From Strongylocentrotus droebachiensis (Eukaryota > Echinodermata > Echinoidea > Camarodonta > Strongylocentrotidae), in assembly GCA_035222895.1 (NCBI GenBank), contig JAVYIG010000311.1:184501-248500 (forward strand): a DNA stretch of 64,000 nt, read 5' to 3'. The position numbers and the translations under genes are program-made. Shown piece after piece: positions 1 through 8,902 of the stretch. The notes beneath the pieces are model-generated. The model ran no database searches. It was not told the DNA's origin and saw only the letters and a list, made by a program, of their open reading frames with translations. Position 1 is the first letter of the stretch. Every line of letters starts with the position of its first letter.

Positions 1-372
1 TGCTTGTCTTTCTCATCAACTTCAAGCTGCCAATAGCCAGATTTAAGGTCTAAGGAGCTAAACCACTTTGCACCATGGAGCATTTGGAGCGCCTCATCTA
101 TTCTTGGCAAAGCATATGAATCGCGGATTGTGCGCTGATTAAGCTTGCGGATATCAATGCAGAATCTCAATGTTCCATCTTTCTTGCGAACAAGAACGAC
201 AGGGCTTGCATACGGGAAGAACAATTCCCTAATGACGCCTGCTTCATGCATAGACCTTATGTGTTCACGCACTTCTTCGTATATTGAGGGAGGGATCAGC
301 AGGTACATGTACCTCTCCTGAAATGGCTGTGCATCATTGAGTGGGATAGTGTGTTTGATGATACTACTTCGC
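1..372 (-). mobile_element. Ty3/gypsy reverse transcriptase fragment (runs off the window edge)
   Basis: Reading the minus strand from 372 to 1 gives the N-terminal half of a Ty3/gypsy reverse transcriptase: the entry block HTIPLNDAQPFQERY, then IPPSIYEEVREHIRSM, then ASPVVLVRKKDGTLRFCID, then RKLNQRTIRDSYALPRIDEAL and the first catalytic aspartate in FSSLDLKSGYWQLEVDEKDK. This enzyme copies retrotransposon RNA into DNA. The rest of RT (the YxDD box), RNase H and integrase would lie left of position 1. A frame change near 385 separates it from the related stretch ending FEKVLGKYSHALAH, so this copy is broken. Motif order and wording leave little doubt about the family. Confidence 0.88.
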
Positions 373-373
373 C

Positions 374-830
374 CTATATCATGATCAGATGTGCTAAGGC
401 ATGGGAGTATTTGCCCAAAACCTTTTCAAACTTATCTACATCATAAGGGGACGCAGGAGAGTCAGGAAAATCTAATCCTTCAATAACACCATCACAACCT
501 CTCATTGTCTCAAGATTTACCGCGCTTTTCTGGTTTGTCTGAATGGGCCCTTGCTGTGCTGTAATGTTGTGGCTGGGTCGTTTTCTCTCACCTTGGACGA
601 TGTAAAAGGGTGTGATGCTTCCTGCTGCATCCCTTCTCACAATTTGATCTTTCCATACATCCCATGGCCATGTGGTAAGGCATGAAACAGTTGTCACACA
701 ACCCACCTTTTCTGATGATCTTCTTCCTTTCATCAAAGGACTTCTCCTTGAAGATCTTGCACACCTTCAGGTCATGTTGCCTTGTGCAACATGGGTTAGT
801 AACATTTTTGTAGTTCATACTTTGTAGGGA
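374..830 (-). mobile_element. Retrotransposon zinc-knuckle / protease-flank fragment, BEL/Pao-like
   Basis: From 818 down the minus strand reads a Cys/His-rich module (HDLKVCKIF, LCDNCFMPYHMAMGC, then CEKGCSRKHHTLLH) that resembles the zinc-binding linker between gag and protease in BEL/Pao elements and in some gypsy elements of aquatic animals. The ORF stops at 588 and the continuation (PSHNITAQQGPIQTNQ) is in another frame, open from about 600 to 374. It sits directly upstream, in transcript sense, of the gypsy RT, so either the element is a gypsy type with this linker or two families have been joined. Broken by at least one frameshift. Confidence 0.6.
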
Positions 831-839
831 GATCCGTTA

Positions 840-1185
840 AAGATTTTATTCCGGGCCACTTTTTTCACTGACGTAGCTGAATAGTTGTTGTTTTTCAGTT
901 CAATTACCTCGATGATTCCATCGCCAGCCGAGAGACTTAGCAGATGGGACTTCTCTGCAGCATCCCAATTTGCCTTTCTTTAAACCTTCTGTCCGGCTTT
1001 GGAGGCGGCCTCAGTCCACTTTCAAAGGTGTGTGTAACAGGGGTCTTAGTCTCCTTCACATTAGAAGCAATGAAAAGCATTCCCATGGCCTGGGCAGTCG
1101 TTTGGGTAGTCTCCTCCACAAAAGAAGCAGGCTTTAGAAGCTCTAGACCTGGCCTTATGGACGATGCTTCCCTAGCCTTTCCATG
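840..1185 (-). other. Possible gag-type fragment, degraded
   Basis: A 60-codon minus frame (1119-937) and a neighbouring frame with CFFCGGDYPNDCP look like the remains of a retroelement gag zinc knuckle lying upstream of the zinc linker and RT. Frames are interrupted, and I cannot assign a family from the sequence alone. Confidence 0.25.
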
Positions 1186-1189
1186 TATG

Positions 1190-1403
1190 ATTGGTGCACA
1201 GTTGGTAATGTCAATGTGAGATTACACGTGTTGGCCAGGTGGAAGGGACTCATTTCCATGTTGAAGATGGACCGTTCATGCTGAAATTCGATGCTCAGAT
1301 CTTCATAACCGAGAGGAGGCAGGTTTCGCACACCAGTGGCAAACATCAAAATATCCTCAAAGGTGGCTTTACAATCTTCATCTGCAAACAACAATAAACA
1401 CAA
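1190..1403 (-). pseudogene. HECT E3 ligase C-lobe fragment (G2E3-like), copy 1
   Basis: The frame 1403-1155 contains ATFEDILMFATGVRNLPPLG followed by LSIEFQHE and LANTCNLTLTLP. This is the C-terminal lobe of a HECT ubiquitin ligase, with the TC motif that carries the catalytic cysteine before the LxLP turn. Only the last 70 or so residues of a domain of about 350 are present. A near-identical second copy lies at 4040-4253. HECT ends of this G2E3-like type occur in many copies in aquatic invertebrate genomes, often near transposons. An acceptor-like pyrimidine stretch precedes it in minus sense, so it may be a single captured exon. No sign that a working ligase is encoded here. Confidence 0.7.
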
Positions 1404-1461
1404 ATATCACAGTTCATTTTATACAGACACCTTATATTACTTCAAACATTGGGACAAGCAT

Positions 1462-2030
1462 TTATGATAAAACATTGATAACTCTCGTTTTCGTCTTTTC
1501 TGGGACGCACTGTATACTGGCACTTGTATCTGCTTCTGCTCCGTCCTCCTCCTCTCTTGGGAGTGGATCCATGTCTACCGAGTCTAGCGACTCGGAACGA
1601 TCTTCCTGCTCTGGTTGTGATACCAGAATGGCAACTTGTGCGGTCTCTGGTCTGCCCCCAAAGATCTTGTGCAACTCACTGTAGAATTTGCATGTAAATA
1701 TCCCCCTGCCTGAACGATTGTTGTTTTCTTCTGTCTTTCGGAACGCAGCTCTCAGTTGTTAATTTGGTCCTCTACCCTTTCAAAGCCCCATTCTTTCATT
1801 AATTGACATATCTTACAAAACACTGTTTTATTGCGTACTGTCCCATCCATCTGCTCTTGGCAGTACAGAATATATTCAATGATCTCAAGCTTCTTCAAGA
1901 GGTACTTCTTCTCCAGTTGGTGAAGTTCCATCCTGGCCTTGTGCTCCTCCTCTTTGTGCTGTTGCTCCTTCCCCATGTTTTGTAGCTTAGTCTTGATCAT
2001 GTCCCCCCCCCCCCCCCCACTTTATTAAGG
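1462..2030 (-). pseudogene. Myb/SANT-like DNA-binding fragment with coiled coil, copy 1
   Basis: Minus-strand reading from 2000: a basic, charged helix (EEEHKARMELHQLEKKYLL, then KKLEIIEYI) is followed by the trihelix/Myb-SANT part (MDGTVRNKTVFCKICQLM, then EWGFERVEDQI), a stop, and in another frame FYSELHKIFGGRPETAQ. Such Myb/SANT-like proteins are DNA-binding partners of Harbinger-type and related transposons. In ordinary family members the Myb domain comes first and the coiled coil last; here the order is reversed. A run of 17 C at about 2008-2024 breaks the frame before the VVHDALIKWG block. Related copies: 3050-3190, 4440-4770, 6840-7064, 9300-9450. Confidence 0.65.
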
Positions 2031-2097
2031 CATCATGGACAACAGCTTTGTATGTTGCTTGTTTATTATAACAAACCATGGTATTTACATTATATAA

Positions 2098-2890
2098 TTA
2101 ACATTCTGGATTCTTTAAGTTGTTCCGTGTGGTTTTCAGGAGATGGGGAACATCACAAAAGAAAAACATTCTTCTTTTGAAGTCCAAGGGATGAACAGTC
2201 CAGTGGAAAACATCTGATGATGGAGAGCACATCTTGTAGAACTTCCTATTTATAGATGCTCCATCGGAGACCAGTGCTTTCACTATCAGTCCAGAAGCTT
2301 CCAGAGCGATTACGCTCTCCATTACACAGTCATATATGTCACTACTGCGAAGCATACTTGATGGGAAAAAGGCCATTGCCTGCTGAGTAGATGAAAAAAT
2401 TCCTCTTGCCATAATCATGAAGGCATGTGTAGCAAGAGGTGGTTGCACTGCTCCATCCACATCCTCCTCATAAACCCTCAATTCCTTATTGATGTCTCCA
2501 ATCTACATCTACAAATCCCATCAGTCTCCCAGTTGATGAGAACATCAAACCAGACTTCAATTTCATCTCATCAAAGAGAACACAGACATTGTGTTTGAAA
2601 TCCTCACTGAGCTCCATCTCCTCGATCATTTCTTCAATTATTTCTGTGTGGATACCACTTTTTGCCTCAGCAAAGTGGTGGGTGTAGCTGTGAAGAGTAC
2701 TGGAAGCTGGGAGAACTAACAGTCCACTTTCCTTCAAGAGCTCCTCGAGACGGGTGACTAGGCCAGCGACCGCTTCTGTTACTGCTTTTTTTCACTGCCT
2801 TTTCCACGATATTTGTCAACAAATCACTATTTCCAAGCTCGCTCATAACATGGCGAGCAATCTCTGCAGGGGTATTTTTAGCAGGAGGCA
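2098..2890 (-). pseudogene. P-element-type (THAP9-like) transposase fragment, copy 1
   Basis: Two adjoining minus frames (2737-2486 and 2481-2098) together cover the middle of a P-element/THAP9 family transposase: GLLVLPASSTLHSYT, VCVLFDEMKLKSGLMFSSTG with GRLMGFVDV, then LVSDGASINRKFYKMC and FFFCDVPHLLKTTRNN. The FDEM and SDGAS blocks carry conserved acidic residues of the RNase H-like core. The frames break near 2485 and 2745, and both the THAP DNA-binding end and the C-terminus are missing, so it is inactive. The leading frame at 2891-2667 (PPAKNTPAEIARHVM) may be an upstream exon piece. Confidence 0.82.
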
Positions 2891-3049
2891 TGGTAACGGT
2901 TTCCCATTTCCAAGAATAAGGTGATAAAGATGACAGAAATAATTTGTGGCTAGGCTAGTGAATATACAGCATCAAAACATCACAACACAGCACAGGAGTC
3001 AATTAGGTCAACAACAAAATCAGTGCCAGTAACAGTAAGTAAGTTCCAT

Positions 3050-3190
3050 CCTGGCCTTGTGCTCCTCCTCTTTCTGCTGTCGCTCCTCTGTGTTTTGCAG
3101 CTTGGTCTCATGTTCTTTTCACCCCACTTTATTAAGGCATCATGGACAACAGCTTTGTATGTTGCTTGTTTATTATAACAAACCATGATA
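3050..3190 (-). pseudogene. Myb-associated coiled-coil exon fragment, copy 2
   Basis: The block YKAVVHDALIKWGE followed, after a 1-base frame change, by HETKLQNTEERQQKEEEHK repeats the coiled-coil part of the Myb/SANT-like gene at 1752-2090 and 6840-7064. It ends abruptly at about 3050 and joins unrelated sequence. Confidence 0.55.
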
Positions 3191-3289
3191 TTTACATTAG
3201 ATGATTAACATTCTAATTACTCATGGTATTTTAGAACATATACAGTAGTACACTGTATATATTTATCTCCTTACTTTTAGATTGCGACT

Positions 3290-3920
3290 CTTACGAGCAA
3301 AGCCAGAATTCTTTAAGTTGTTCCGTGTGGTTTTCAGGAGATGGGGAACATCACAAAAGAAAAATATTCTTCTTTTGGAGTCCAAGGGATAAACAGTCCA
3401 GTGGAAAACATCTGATGATGGAGAGCACATCTTGTAGAACTTCCTATTTACAGATGCTCCATCGGAACCAAGTGCTCTCACTCTCAGTCCAGCAGCTTCC
3501 AGAGCGATTACGCTCTCTCCTTAACACAGTCATAGATGTCACTACTGCGAAGCATACTTGATGGGGAAAAAGGCCATTGCCTGCTGAGTAGATGAAAAAA
3601 TTCCTCTTGCCATAATCATGAAGGCATGTGTAGCAAGAGGTGGTTCCACTGCTTCATCTACACTCTCCTCAAAACCCTCAATTCCTTATTGATGTCTCCA
3701 ACATCAACAAATCCCATCAATCTCCCAGTTGATGAGAACATCAAACCTGACTTCAATTTCATCTCATCAAAGAGAAAACAGACATTTTGTTTAAAATCCT
3801 CAATGAGTTCCATCTCGTTGGTCATTTCTTCAATGATTTCCGTGTGGATACCACTTTATGCCTCAGTAAAGTGGGTGTAGCTGTGAAGAGTACTGGAAGC
3901 TGGAAGAACTAACAGTCCAC
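3290..3920 (-). pseudogene. P-element-type transposase fragment, copy 2
   Basis: A second copy of the block at 2098-2890. It contains LGSDGASVNRKFYKMCSPSS and FFFCDVPHLLKTTRNN (3481-3290), and on the minus strand of 3620-3915 the GRLMGFVDV and MKLKSGLMF region. Several frameshifts separate the pieces. High similarity to copy 1 over more than 600 bp, including non-coding positions, indicates segmental duplication rather than separate insertion. Confidence 0.75.
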
Positions 3921-4039
3921 TTTCCTACGCACCATCTTAAAATCTTAAGATATATCGGCGTTGAAGTCTCCATACAGTATACATGGCGATGACTGTGTTT
4001 CTTACGGTATATCATTTTTTGTTTCGAATGACATTCATG

Positions 4040-4253
4040 AATTATGAATATTTGGCAAGGTCAATGTCAGATTACACGTGTTGGCCAGGGGCAAGGGACT
4101 CATTTCCCTGTTGAAGATGAACCGTTCATGCTGAAAATCAATACTCAGATCTTCATTACCGAGAGGAGGCAGGTTTCGCACACCAGTGGCAAACATCAAA
4201 ATATCCTCAAAGGTGGCTTCACAATCTTCCTCTACAAACAACAATAAAGACAA
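4040..4253 (-). pseudogene. HECT C-lobe fragment (G2E3-like), copy 2
   Basis: A second copy of the module at 1190-1403, with ATFEDILMFATGVRNLPPLG, LSIDFQHE and LANTCNLTLTLP; the catalytic-type cysteine is kept. It follows the same kind of neighbours as copy 1, supporting block duplication of P-element, HECT and Myb pieces. The reading frame begins in-window at 4253 but has no N-lobe. Confidence 0.7.
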
Positions 4254-4439
4254 ATATCACAGTTCATTTAATACAGAGACATTATATTACTTCCAACATT
4301 TGAACAAGCATGTCGAGAAAGGTACTCTGACTATTTGATACCCTCTTTTCAAATTGGTTTTAATCACTCATGCTTGAAATATGCATCATATGAGTAGCAT
4401 AAAATGAAAGAGGAGGATGTAAGCTTTACGAATATGTGT

Positions 4440-4770
4440 CGTTTTTCTGGGACGCACTGTATACTGGTACTTGCATCTGCTTCTGCTCCGTCCTCTCTTG
4501 GCAGTGAAACCGAGTCCACCGACTCAGAATGATCCTCTGGCTCTGGTTTTGACGCTAGAATGGCAACTTGGTCAGTCTATGGTCTGCCCCCAAAGATCTC
4601 CTGCACCTCGCTATAGAATGTGCATGTGATTCTCCCCCTGCCTGCCTGAAAGATTGTTGTCTTCTGTCTTTCGGAACGAAGCTCTCAGTTGTTTTATTCT
4701 TCTCTTAATTTGGTCCGCTGCCCTTTCAAAGCCCCATTCTGTCATTCTTGTATTCTTTTTTGTCGTAAGA
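4440..4770 (-). pseudogene. Myb/SANT-like fragment, copy 3
   Basis: The minus strand repeats the second half of the Myb domain and the acidic tail of copy 1: MTEWGFERAADQIKRRIKQL, then FRKTEDNN with SGRQGE, and the stretch corresponding to EIFGGRP at about 4595. Compared with copy 1 there are small deletions and a displaced frame. The coiled-coil part is absent. Confidence 0.6.
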
Positions 4771-5190
4771 ACAGAACAAGTAGGCTGAATTTGATCTTTG
4801 TCTCGTAAATCAATGCAAAGTCGAGATAACAAATGCTATACTTAAAAACACAATCACAATTAACCAACATTACTTTTTTTTTTACATGTCACATCATTTT
4901 TCAGCAATGTTACAGGTATATGACATCAATGGCAAGAAAAATGTTATATGTATCTGTAACAAAAGCATACATGTATCTACCAAACAAAGCTAAAATTATT
5001 GTGATTTTTACTTCTTCATTCTACTTTCTAATCTACACTCAATGAATAACCTTCCTAAAGAAACGGAGGGAATTGATGCCACTTTTATTCCACAACCTGG
5101 TGGTATGACTGATATACTTGTACTTAAACGTAAGAATGGATGATAATAACATGCGTGGTCCAAGAATGCAGGAGACTGGGTCTCCTGCGT
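4771..5190. other. Non-coding spacer with a LINE-like C-terminal remnant
   Basis: The first 270 bp are AT-rich with no convincing ORF. At 5039-5130 the minus frame ends HTTRLWNKSGINSLRFF before a stop, which resembles the last residues of a CR1-type LINE ORF, but it is too short for certainty. Confidence 0.3.
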
Positions 5191-5191
5191 T

Positions 5192-5425
5192 GTGCATGAA
5201 GTGCGCGTTAGAAAGACCTATTCTTATGTGCCGGACATGGTGGAAGAAATACTCTGTCGTCGCTTGAATGACTCTAAGCCGCTGTTCCGCCCAGCTGAAC
5301 TTCTTCCCACTGACCCAAGACGGATTCGTCCACGATTGGCCCCTGTCCCACTCCCAGCAAAGGAGGAACTTGTAAGAAGTAGAAAGAGCCGCTTTTGCAA
5401 GTTTGCTGCCAGGAAACCTGTATAG
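5192..5425 (+). CDS. Short plus-strand ORF, repeat-associated protein fragment
   Basis: Seventy-seven codons on the plus strand reading RKTYSYVPDMVEEILCRRL, then LPTDPRRIRPRLAPVPLPA and KEELVRSRKSRF before a stop at 5423. The wording, rich in conserved-looking R, P and aromatic residues, resembles a domain I associate with multicopy aquatic-invertebrate proteins, but I cannot name it. It ends exactly where the antisense P2X7-like domain (5430-5730) begins, so two coding remnants converge tail to tail. The longer minus frame over the same bases looks like the shadow here. No start context or splice evidence makes this a working gene. Confidence 0.35.
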   Translation: MHEVRVRKTYSYVPDMVEEILCRRLNDSKPLFRPAELLPTDPRRIRPRLAPVPLPAKEELVRSRKSRFCKFAARKPV

Positions 5426-5427
5426 TG

Positions 5428-5730
5428 TCCATTCGGGTCTGGATATTTGTCTCGACTCCTGCAAACCACGCAGCTTGGCACAACTACCCTGTTGCCAATG
5501 CCAAGCCGTCCATGCTGCCACAAGACAAAGGAGCGGTAGATGCCCCACCGCATCCTGTTATGTTCTGCCCCTGGAGCTTGGTTCTGATCTTCCCTGTTTT
5601 GTATGTTGTTAAACATACGTCTCTGCATGTTTACAAAGAAAGGATCTAACATTGATCGGAAGTGCTCAGTTTCTGAAATGCAATTTTGTGGAGTCAGTCC
5701 ACAGCACAGCATCTCCACATCTCTCTGCAT
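5428..5730 (-). pseudogene. P2X7 C-terminal (ballast-like) domain fragment
   Basis: The minus frame from 5730 reads VEMLCCGLTPQNCISETEHF, then MRWGIYRSFVLWQHGRLGIG, NRVVVPSCVVC and DKYPDPNGHYTGF. This is the signature of the cysteine-rich cytoplasmic ballast domain of P2X7 receptors, which in invertebrates occurs as a free-standing, highly amplified zinc-binding domain in proteins without the ion channel. The CC pair and the later VPSCVV cysteine match metal-ligand positions of the family. Nothing channel-like is nearby. It sits inside the P-element/Myb duplication cluster, so it was probably amplified with transposons. The frame continues past 5428 only as the antisense of the plus-strand ORF. 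Confidence 0.75.
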
Positions 5731-5774
5731 AGGCCTACAGTTCAGGCAGACACACCAGCCGGGTTCTGTGGCCG

Positions 5775-6200
5775 GTTCCTCTTGCCATAATCATGAAGGC
5801 ATGTGTAGCAAGAGGTGGTTCCACTGCTCCATCCGCACCCTCCTCAAAAACCCTCAATTCCTTATTGATGTCTCCAACATCAACAAATCCCATCAATCTC
5901 CCAGTTGATGAGAATACCAGACCTGACTTCAATTTCATCTCATCAAAGAGAACACAGACATTGTGTTTGAAATCTTCACTGAGGTCCATCTCCTTGACCA
6001 TTTCTTCAATGATTTCCGTGTGGATACCACTTTTTGCCTCAGCAAAGCGGCTGTATCTGTGAAGAGTACTGGAAGCTGGTAGAACTAACAGTCCACTTTC
6101 CTTCAGGAGCTTGTAGGTTGCAAGTGATTTATGGTGGATTGCTACGCACCATTTTAAAATCTTAAGATATATCATTGTTGAAGTCTCCATACAGTATACA
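5775..6200 (-). pseudogene. P-element-type transposase fragment, copy 3
   Basis: The minus frame 6190-5735 is uninterrupted and contains SLATYKLLKESGLLVLPASS, then FKHNVCVLFDEMKLKSGLVF, STGRLMGFVDVGDIN and HAFMIMARG. It covers the same part of the transposase as copy 1 but without the frame break at 2485, and is cut just after the ARGT block by unrelated sequence. It gives the cleanest view of this domain in the window. The DGAS and VPHLLKT blocks are missing downstream. Confidence 0.78.
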
Positions 6201-6239
6201 TGGCGATGACTGTGGTACTTAATCCAACAGATTAACTAG

Positions 6240-6800
6240 TATTTTCTCGAAGTTTTCATGCTGGATGCTCGCCGACACCCAGCGATCCTCGGGTCTCCAC
6301 TTGTTCTGTAAACGGCTCTTCCATTAGTTTAAGCTTATTCCAAATTGTTGCAAGGGTGATGTTAGTCTCCCCCTCCCCATTACCCAATCTTCGTCTAATT
6401 CCTCTACACCATATCAAATAATGTTTAACACTACAATTCAATTGTTTCTAAACTTACCATCTTCTTCCTATACTCCACGTCAAAGAGCTTTGATGCAAGA
6501 GCATCAAACTCGTCCTTGGGTGTTCACTGGTTCTATAAACGGCTCTTCCATTAGTTTAAGCTTATTCCAAATTGTAGCAAGGGTGATGTTAGCCTCCCCC
6601 CTCCCCATTACCCAATCTTCCTCTTATTCCTCTACACCAGATCAAATAATGTTTTACTACAATTTGAATGTTTGTAAACTTACCATCTTCTTCCTATACT
6701 CCACGTCAACCAGCTTTGATGCAAGAGCGTCGAACTCGTCCTTGGGTGTTCACTGGTTCTGTAATAGGCTATTTTTTTCTTCCATTAGTTTAAGCTTGAC
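6240..6800 (-). repeat. Three tandem copies of a Myb-linked exon unit (about 230 bp)
   Basis: The unit holds an exon end reading (minus) DEFDALASKLVDVEYRKK followed by a GTAAGT splice donor and a conserved intron start. It recurs at roughly 6270-6480, 6500-6730 and, truncated, 6730-6800. Each unit carries the same CCCTCCCCATTACCCAATCT stretch and the same donor (plus-strand ACTTACCAT at about 6454 and 6680). This is tandem exon duplication in the Myb/SANT-like gene family rather than a satellite. Confidence 0.6.
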
Positions 6801-6839
6801 ATATCTTCCGGAACACTGTTTTATTCCGTACTGTCCCAT

Positions 6840-7064
6840 CCTTCTTTTCCTTGCAGTACAGAATATGTATTCAATGATCTCGAGCTTCTTCAAGAGGTAC
6901 TTCTTCTCCAGTTGGTGAAGTTCCATCCTGGCCTTGTGCTCCTCCTCCATGTTTTGCAGCTTGGTCTCGTGCTCTTCTTTGCCCCACTCTCTTATGGCAT
7001 CGTGGACAACAGTCTGTGATGGTTCAGGGGAAGGACTACCACAAAATCTCTTGGATGGGGTTGA
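6840..7064 (-). pseudogene. Myb-associated coiled-coil exon, best-preserved copy
   Basis: An acceptor-like CACAG at about 7065 is followed by STPSKRFCGSPSPEPSQ, TVVHDAIREWGKEEHETKLQ, then EEEHKARMELHQLEKKYLL and KKLEIIEYIF. It is a charged, leucine-patterned helix predicted to form a coiled coil, probably the oligomerisation part of a transposon-encoded Myb-like protein. Beyond 6860 it runs into MGQYGIKQCSGRYVKLK, a frame-shifted version of the Myb block MDGTVRNKTVF, so the coil precedes the Myb domain here too. Confidence 0.55.
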
Positions 7065-7210
7065 CCTGTGAATTAAAAAGAGAAAAGAAAATAGGATTTT
7101 TCAATTAACATTTAGCATTTGAATCAACAGCATTAACCAATTAATACATATCCAGATTTACTTTCGTTAATAAGACCTAGACATTGGCATGCATGATTTT
7201 TTTTTTTTAC

Positions 7211-7513
7211 CATGACGTTAGACAATGTGCTTCATTGATCGCCAGGAGGCACCTTGCATCTTTGTAGATCGTAGACCGCCGTGTGTCCCTCCTTATCTCA
7301 ATGGCTTCTGGCGAAATAAAGAGGACATCACTGATGGTCAGGTCAGGCAGCTCCGCTACAGTGGACAATGTTTCTTCATTTAGTCCTGTTATTTCAATGA
7401 TCTCCCTCTGCATTTGGTTGGTACATGTAGCAGTGCAGACCAATGTAACACCCTGCAGCAGAGCTGCAAGGTCTTTCACTTTCTTGAAAGCGGGCCTGAA
7501 ATCTTCGGAGCTC
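7211..7513 (-). pseudogene. RecQ-like helicase exon with permuted motif order
   Basis: A 303-bp exon bounded by TTTAG (7514-7518) and GTAAAA (7205-7210). In reading order it encodes SEDFRPAFKKVKDLAALLQG, LVCTATCTNQMQREI and then DVLFISPEAIEIRRD and LLAINEAHCLTSW. In RecQ family DNA helicases the ISPE and DEAH (Walker B) block comes before the FRPAF and TAT motif III block, so the two halves are swapped about a junction at AELPD/LTISD. The Walker B aspartate is also replaced (NEAH for DEAH), which should abolish ATP hydrolysis. Length is a multiple of three, so splicing would keep frame. Looks like a rearranged relic. Confidence 0.72.
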
Positions 7514-7639
7514 CTAAATATGGACAAGAAGTTGAGAAGAAAAAAATTAACTTTAGGATCAAAGCTGAATTGCTGCATGCTTTTTTTTCAGTTAATATTC
7601 TTCAGCGTATCTGCATTAGTAGGAAATAAATTTGACATG

Positions 7640-7830
7640 GTTTATAAGGCTAATAGGATTTTAGACATTATATCACATTCCTCATCTCCAGCCCATTCAT
7701 GTGTTCTGCTTTCCTCTCCACCACCAGACTTGAAATATGGATCCCATCCCGGCGGAGTTGCTGGCACCGCATCTGTAAGTCCAACATGATGCCTGTAACC
7801 GATGCCACCAGTATGGTTGGACTTGTCTTT
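7640..7830 (-). pseudogene. Duplicated exon, copy A (YRHHVG...PATPPGWDP)
   Basis: Minus frame with GYRHHVGLTDAVPATPPGWD followed by KSGGGEES. An equivalent exon lies at 8300-8476. I do not recognise the protein; the pair probably belonged to a transposon-associated gene near the RecQ-like exon. A LINE 3' end is inserted at its upstream edge. Confidence 0.4.
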
Positions 7831-8290
7831 CAATTCAATTCAATTTTATTTCACATCTTTTTAAAAACACATCAGAAGATATACAAACAAATCAGTATAA
7901 ATTAAACAATATAAATATAAAAACATTCATTGACATGGTACTATGAAAGAGGGGTGAAGGGTGGTGGATGCGAGGGATCAACAAAGGCCGTTGACCTGTC
8001 AAGGCTGATCCCCTAAATTACCACCCTTCAAGAGAAATACATCATTAAAAAAATTAAAAGAACAACAACAATCAAACAAACAGATAATATAACATAGCAT
8101 AATCACATAAAACACAACAAAATTATTTACATAAATCACATATTAGACAATCAGATCAAATAAAACTACTCACTATTAGGAAAATAAAATTTATATTTTT
8201 TCCTGAATGCAAGAAGAGTTGATATTTCTTTAAGTACATCTGGCAATCCATTCCAAAGCTGTGGGCCTTTAAAACTTACAGTGGTTTTTG
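7830..8290 (-). mobile_element. 5'-truncated non-LTR retrotransposon 3' end
   Basis: On the minus strand 8280-8177 reads FKGPQLWNGLPDVLKEISTL and AFRKKYKFYFPNSE before a stop, the characteristic last residues of a CR1/L2/Jockey-type LINE ORF2. About 350 bp of 3' UTR follow, ending in a (TTGAA)n microsatellite tail at 7829-7845. It is a dead-on-arrival insertion that splits exon copy A from its neighbourhood: the flanking GGACTTGTCTTT is continuous with exon copy B at 8448-8460. Confidence 0.78.
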
Positions 8291-8299
8291 AAAAGTCTT

Positions 8300-8476
8300 A
8301 TTTCTACTTTCTATGTCTTCAGCATTCATGTGTTCTGGTTCCTCTCCACCACCAGACTCAAGATCTGTATCCCATCCCGGTGGAGTCGCTGGTATCGCAT
8401 CTGGAGATCCAACATTATGCCTGTAACCGGTGTCACTAGTATTGTAGGACTTGTCTTTCCATAAAGCTATGAACAA
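8300..8476 (-). pseudogene. Duplicated exon, copy B (YRHNVG...PATPPGWDT)
   Basis: Minus frame GYRHNVGSPDAIPATPPGWD with SGGGEEPEHMNAED. It matches copy A at 7640-7830 residue for residue over the core, so the two arose by tandem duplication before the LINE insertion. Function unknown. Confidence 0.4.
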
Positions 8477-8583
8477 TTATGAACAAAAAGTATTAGAATA
8501 AAGTATTTTAAATATGACAAAAGAAGAATTGGGAAACAAGAACAACATTTATTGGCTAATATGTAATTGTTGCTGTTTAACTT

Positions 8584-8805
8584 TTAATTGGCCTGTTGTA
8601 TTCTCAGCAGCTCCTCCTGAATTTCTAATTGCCTGATCTGTGCAGGTCTCTGTGCCAACATGTCATTTAACTGATGAGACTGAGGTTGATGAGGCTGAGG
8701 CTGATGAGGCTGTGGCTGAGGAGGCTGTGGCTGAGGAGGCTGTGGCTGAGGAGGCTGAGGCGGACGATTACTTGGGCCTGGAACATTCTCATTACTGGTA
8801 GACAA
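8584..8805 (-). CDS. Pro/Gln-rich repeat ORF
   Basis: Seventy-three codons on the minus strand: MSTSNENVPGPSN, then about seven PPQPQ/PHQPQ units made by a 15-bp tandem repeat at 8665-8765, then LNDMLAQRPAQIRQLEIQEE before a stop. It is a low-complexity linker that ends in a short helix. It could be the 5' exon of the transposon gene continuing at 8903-9450, since it is on the same strand, but no shared motif proves this. Confidence 0.35.
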   Translation of the reverse strand: MSTSNENVPGPSNRPPQPPQPQPPQPQPPQPQPHQPQPHQPQSHQLNDMLAQRPAQIRQLEIQEELLRIQQAN

Positions 8806-8902
8806 ACTCAGATCCGTAGCCTCTGAATCCTGTTCACAAATAAACAGGTTCAGGAGTATAGCAGGAGTATATATTTACATAAAATCATGATCATATTCTC
8901 AC

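Noticed and set aside
5039-5548. A 169-codon minus ORF with a signal-peptide-like start
   Set aside because: Its frame is offset from the P2X7-like frame over the same bases and shows no family motif apart from a possible LINE-like tail.
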